Shown piece by piece: positions 61,863 through 64,000 of a stretch of 64,000 bases of DNA (position 1 is its first letter; each line of letters begins with the position of its first letter). Source of the stretch: Epilithonimonas arachidiradicis (GTDB lineage Bacteria; Bacteroidota; Bacteroidia; Flavobacteriales; Weeksellaceae); assembly GCF_003610695.1 (NCBI RefSeq), contig NZ_RAQH01000001.1, positions 186,001-250,000 on the forward strand. Reading direction: 5' to 3'. Below the pieces are notes generated by a model. It saw only the letters and a program-made list of their open reading frames with translations. It was not told where the DNA came from and did not search any database. The position numbers were made by a program, and so were the translations under genes.

Positions 61863-63263
61863 TTACCCAAAAAATAAATACGCCAAAATTACCGAAACCG
61901 TTACGCCAACTAAGTCAGCCAATAACATCGAGCCAACAGTATATCTTGTATTTTTAATTCCAACAGCACCAAAATAAACAGCTATAACGTAAAAGGTAGT
62001 ATCAGAACTTCCTTGGAGAATCGCGGATAATTTCCCCGGAAAGCTGTCTGCTCCAAAGGTTTTCATCGTGTCCACCATCATTCCGCGGGCTCCAGAACCT
62101 GATAATGGTTTTATCAAAGCTGTTGGTAAACCGTCCACGAATCTGGTGTCGAGGTGTGATGCGCTGGCAATCCATTTCATTCCGTCGATAATGACATCAA
62201 AAACGCCACTTGTTCTGAGTAATGAAATCGCAATTAACATCCCAACTAAATACGGAATAATCTTCACACAAACCGTAAATCCTTCTTTTGCGCCATCGAT
62301 AAACGCATCGAAAATGTTGATTTTTTTGTAAACTGCGCCAAGAACAATAGCAAAGAAAATCAATAGGATAATTCCGTTGCTCATTACTTTGCTGAAAGAA
62401 TCTAATTCTTCCTTATTCAATTGAACCAGATAGATTACCAACAAAGCTATAATTGCCGAAATCCCGCCAACATAAGCCAAAACTATTGGCTGGAATAGAT
62501 TAATTCTTTGTCTGATAGAAACGATTGTCATCGCTGCGAGAGTCGCACAAAAAGTCGCAATCATACAGGGCAAGAAAATATCCGTCGGGGTTTCCGAACC
62601 CATTGATGAACGGATCGCAATAATAGATACCGGAATCAAAGTCAATCCGCTGGCGTGGAGACAGAGAAACATAATCTGTGCGTTGCTTGCTTTATCTTTA
62701 TCAGGATTCAAAGTTTGGAGACTTTCCATGGCTTTGAGTCCGAAAGGTGTAGCCGCATTATCAAGACCGAGAAGATTGGCACTGAAATTCAGCATCATAT
62801 GCCCGAATGAAGGATGGTTTTTTGGAATCTCAGGAAATAGTTTTGAGAAAAATGGCTGAATCAATCGGCTTAGGAAATTGATTCCGCCTGCTTTTTCAGC
62901 GATACTCATAAAGCCCATAAACAAAGCCATAATTCCAATGAGCTTCAGGCAAATATTAACTGCTGTTTCGCTGGTTCCGATGACACCGTCGGTTTCCTGA
63001 ATGCGGTAGATTCTCACATCAGGCGACTCATTGGCCTGGTAATGAATGTGGTTTTGTTCAAACTCGAGATTATCCATCAATGGTTTTCTAATCTCCAGAG
63101 GAAGTTTGACCAACGGCTTGTAGCCAATGTGAATCGTGTCTCCACCTTTTCCCACAACCATATCATTAAAAATCTGACTGTAATTTTCTGAACTGAAATA
63201 CTTAATCGAGGCAACCGCAATTGCAATGATGATGAAGGCGGACCAAATCCTGCTTAGAACCAT
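61863..63263 (-). CDS. Nucleoside-recognition (Gate) domain protein, fused SpmA/SpmB
   Basis: The 466-residue membrane protein contains two Gate domains: the first (about 95-230) has SIAEKAGGINFLSRLIQPFF and NFSANLLGLDNAATPFGLKAME, as in SpmA; the second (about 310-460) has FDAFIDGAKEGFTVCVKIIPYLVGML and SGSGARGMMVDTM, as in SpmB. In Bacillus the two are separate sporulation genes; here they are one ORF in a non-sporulating organism, so a transport-like role in the envelope is more likely. Confidence 0.9.
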   Translation of the reverse strand: MVLSRIWSAFIIIAIAVASIKYFSSENYSQIFNDMVVGKGGDTIHIGYKPLVKLPLEIRKPLMDNLEFEQNHIHYQANESPDVRIYRIQETDGVIGTSETAVNICLKLIGIMALFMGFMSIAEKAGGINFLSRLIQPFFSKLFPEIPKNHPSFGHMMLNFSANLLGLDNAATPFGLKAMESLQTLNPDKDKASNAQIMFLCLHASGLTLIPVSIIAIRSSMGSETPTDIFLPCMIATFCATLAAMTIVSIRQRINLFQPIVLAYVGGISAIIALLVIYLVQLNKEELDSFSKVMSNGIILLIFFAIVLGAVYKKINIFDAFIDGAKEGFTVCVKIIPYLVGMLIAISLLRTSGVFDVIIDGMKWIASASHLDTRFVDGLPTALIKPLSGSGARGMMVDTMKTFGADSFPGKLSAILQGSSDTTFYVIAVYFGAVGIKNTRYTVGSMLLADLVGVTVSVILAYLFFG

Positions 63264-63361
63264 TCTTGGAAATTAATTTCAGTAAATGTAAGAAAAAAAG
63301 GAAATCAATTGGAGAAGTTAGATTCTAGACATTAGAATTATTGAATGCAAAAAACACAATA

Positions 63362-63426
63362 TTGTCATTCACCAGGAATCTAAATAATGCTTATCACACT
63401 TTGTTGTGATTCCTACTGAATGACAA
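63362..63426. repeat. TTGTCATTC...GAATC palindromic repeat
   Basis: TTGTCATTCACCAGGAATC (63362-63380) and its inverted partner GATTCCTACTGAATGACAA (63408-63426) match at 17 of 19 positions around a 27-base loop. No second copy is in the window. Confidence 0.75.
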
Positions 63427-63468
63427 ACTTTATATTAAAAACTACGTTAAAATGGAACAACGAATCTG

Positions 63469-63596
63469 CAGCCCGACTTGAGCGGAAATCCTTTTTTGCT
63501 GATTCTTAATTTCTAAATTATTTGAAAATTTCTGCAAAAAAGATTGGGAGCCCTTCGACAAACTCAGGATAAACTACAGGCGGATTAAGCTGCCCA
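63469..63596. repeat. Dispersed AATCCTTTTTTGC palindromic repeat, copy 2
   Basis: GCAGCCCGACTTGAGCGG, AATCCTTTTTTGC, a 38-bp loop, GCAAAAAAGATT and then GGCGGATTAAGCTGCC follow the order of copy 1 (26705-26806). This copy has an extra CCCTTCGACAAACTCAGGAT block before the end, which the fragment at 35353-35397 shares. Confidence 0.8.
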
Positions 63597-63643
63597 AATC
63601 AAAACAGTAAAAACTGACATTTGTCATTTAATTTAAATTATAC

Positions 63644-63674
63644 TTGTCTAGTATGAATTGAATTTTTAGTTTTG
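63644..63674 (+). promoter_or_regulatory. Promoter of metN
   Basis: TTG (63644-63646), 20 bp, TAGTTTTG (63667-63674): both elements fit. The leader to the ATG at 63835 is about 155 nt. Confidence 0.7.
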
Positions 63675-63688
63675 CAAAGGCTTTTTTT

Positions 63689-63813
63689 AAAACACTATTA
63701 TGTCAGGAAAAATGTTTTGTTGCTACGATTTAACTTTTCGAATATATATGAAGAAGTAATAATAGTGTGTTTATTTTGAAAACCTTTCATACTTCTATGT
63801 GAAAGGTTTTTTA
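63689..63813 (+). promoter_or_regulatory. Structured metN leader with terminator hairpin (riboswitch candidate)
   Basis: ACACTATTAT (63692-63701) pairs perfectly with ATAATAGTGT (63759-63768), enclosing a 57-nt loop. After 9 nt, AAAACCTTTCA (63779-63789) and TGAAAGGTTTT (63800-63810) form an 11-bp stem followed by T-runs, that is an intrinsic terminator 20-25 nt before the metN ATG. A closed long-range stem plus terminator in front of a transporter gene looks like an attenuation device. It does not match the SAM-I consensus that I know. Confidence 0.55.
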
Positions 63814-63834
63814 TTTTTTAATTAATGAATCAAA

Positions 63835-64000
63835 ATGATTGAACTGCTGAACGTCTCCAAACGTTTTATAACTAAAAATAAAACCGTCCAAGCCTTGTCC
63901 AATGTTTCCCTGTCTGTTGAAAAGGGGGAAATATTCGGTGTGATTGGAACTTCCGGAGCGGGAAAAAGTACGTTGATTCGCTGCGTGAATCTTCTGGAAA
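63835..64000 (+). CDS. metN: Methionine ABC transporter ATP-binding protein MetN (C-terminus cut by window edge)
   Basis: ATPase of the D/L-methionine importer. The 55 visible codons read [20 protein letters not shown], then [15 protein letters not shown] and Walker [19 protein letters not shown], the pattern typical of MetN and not of general polar amino acid ATPases. The C-terminal NIL domain that would confirm it is off-window. It is preceded by a structured leader and promoter. Confidence 0.85.
   Translation, partial: MIELLNVSKRFITKNKTVQALSNVSLSVEKGEIFGVIGTSGAGKSTLIRCVNLLE

Larger units (their letters stand above)
63264..63643. other. Intergenic stretch with two dispersed palindromic repeats
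   Basis: No gene is seen. 63362-63426 is a GTCATTC-type palindrome and 63469-63596 is a copy of the AATCCTTTTTTGC repeat; the metN promoter follows. Confidence 0.7.

Noticed and set aside
63689-63813. Known SAM-I riboswitch before metN
   Set aside because: The conserved SAM-I core blocks are not visible, so I only call it a structured leader.

Overview
The window is a typical chromosomal stretch of a low-GC Bacteroidota, most likely a Chryseobacterium-like member of the Weeksellaceae/Flavobacteriia. The support is the consistent TAnnTTTG -7 promoter box, almost no Shine-Dalgarno sequences, two TonB-dependent receptors, a type III glutamine synthetase, an exosortase XrtF pair, a DUF5689 lipoprotein, a DUF5687 permease and a murF-less dcw cluster. 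I saw no tRNA, rRNA, CRISPR array, prophage or intact insertion sequence.

Layout. 1-15192 (minus strand) is the division and cell wall cluster, in transcription order mraZ-rsmH-ftsL-ftsI-murE-mraY-murD-ftsW-murG-(lipoprotein)-murC-(exported protein)-ftsQ-ftsA, with ftsA running off the left edge. A three-repeat MraZ operator lies upstream of mraZ. 15441-19167 (plus) holds a nitroreductase and nadB-lipoprotein-nadC for NAD synthesis. 19229-24530 (plus) holds a TonB receptor, a small membrane protein, asd and a CDF metal exporter. 24527-25475 (minus) is the XrtF exosortase and its partner. 25616-35250 is mixed: a sugar-kinase-like APH protein, NlpC/P60 lipoprotein, GlnN, a phosphorylase-like DUF6909 protein, DUF445, a serine-hydrolase-like protein with an altered SxxK motif, and a TetR regulator. 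35453-37807 (plus) is TatD-like, tcdA, rnpA and DUF4126.

37858-43547 is a divergent nutrient-uptake locus: TonB receptor and DUF5689 lipoprotein on one strand, a secreted endonuclease/exonuclease/phosphatase-family enzyme on the other. 43702-44127 is a DUF6146-type lipoprotein gene broken by an in-frame TGA. 44177-56538 has prfA, fumC, a Crp-type regulator with a Gdx/SugE exporter, an ABC-2 exporter, dnaB, rnhA, yifB, a mannose-1-phosphate guanylyltransferase and a SprT-like protein. 56647-59030 is a TPR sensor kinase and LuxR-type response regulator, followed by a promoter-palindrome-terminator unit that looks like a small RNA gene. 59176-63263 (minus) has GNAT, engB, an alpha/beta hydrolase, two unknown small proteins and a fused SpmA/SpmB protein. 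The right edge holds the start of metN behind a structured leader ending in a terminator hairpin.

The clearest unexplained signals are intergenic: several families of short palindromic dispersed repeats, five genes whose -7 box lies 3-6 nt before the start codon (leaderless candidates), the metN leader, and the small transcription unit beside the two-component system.
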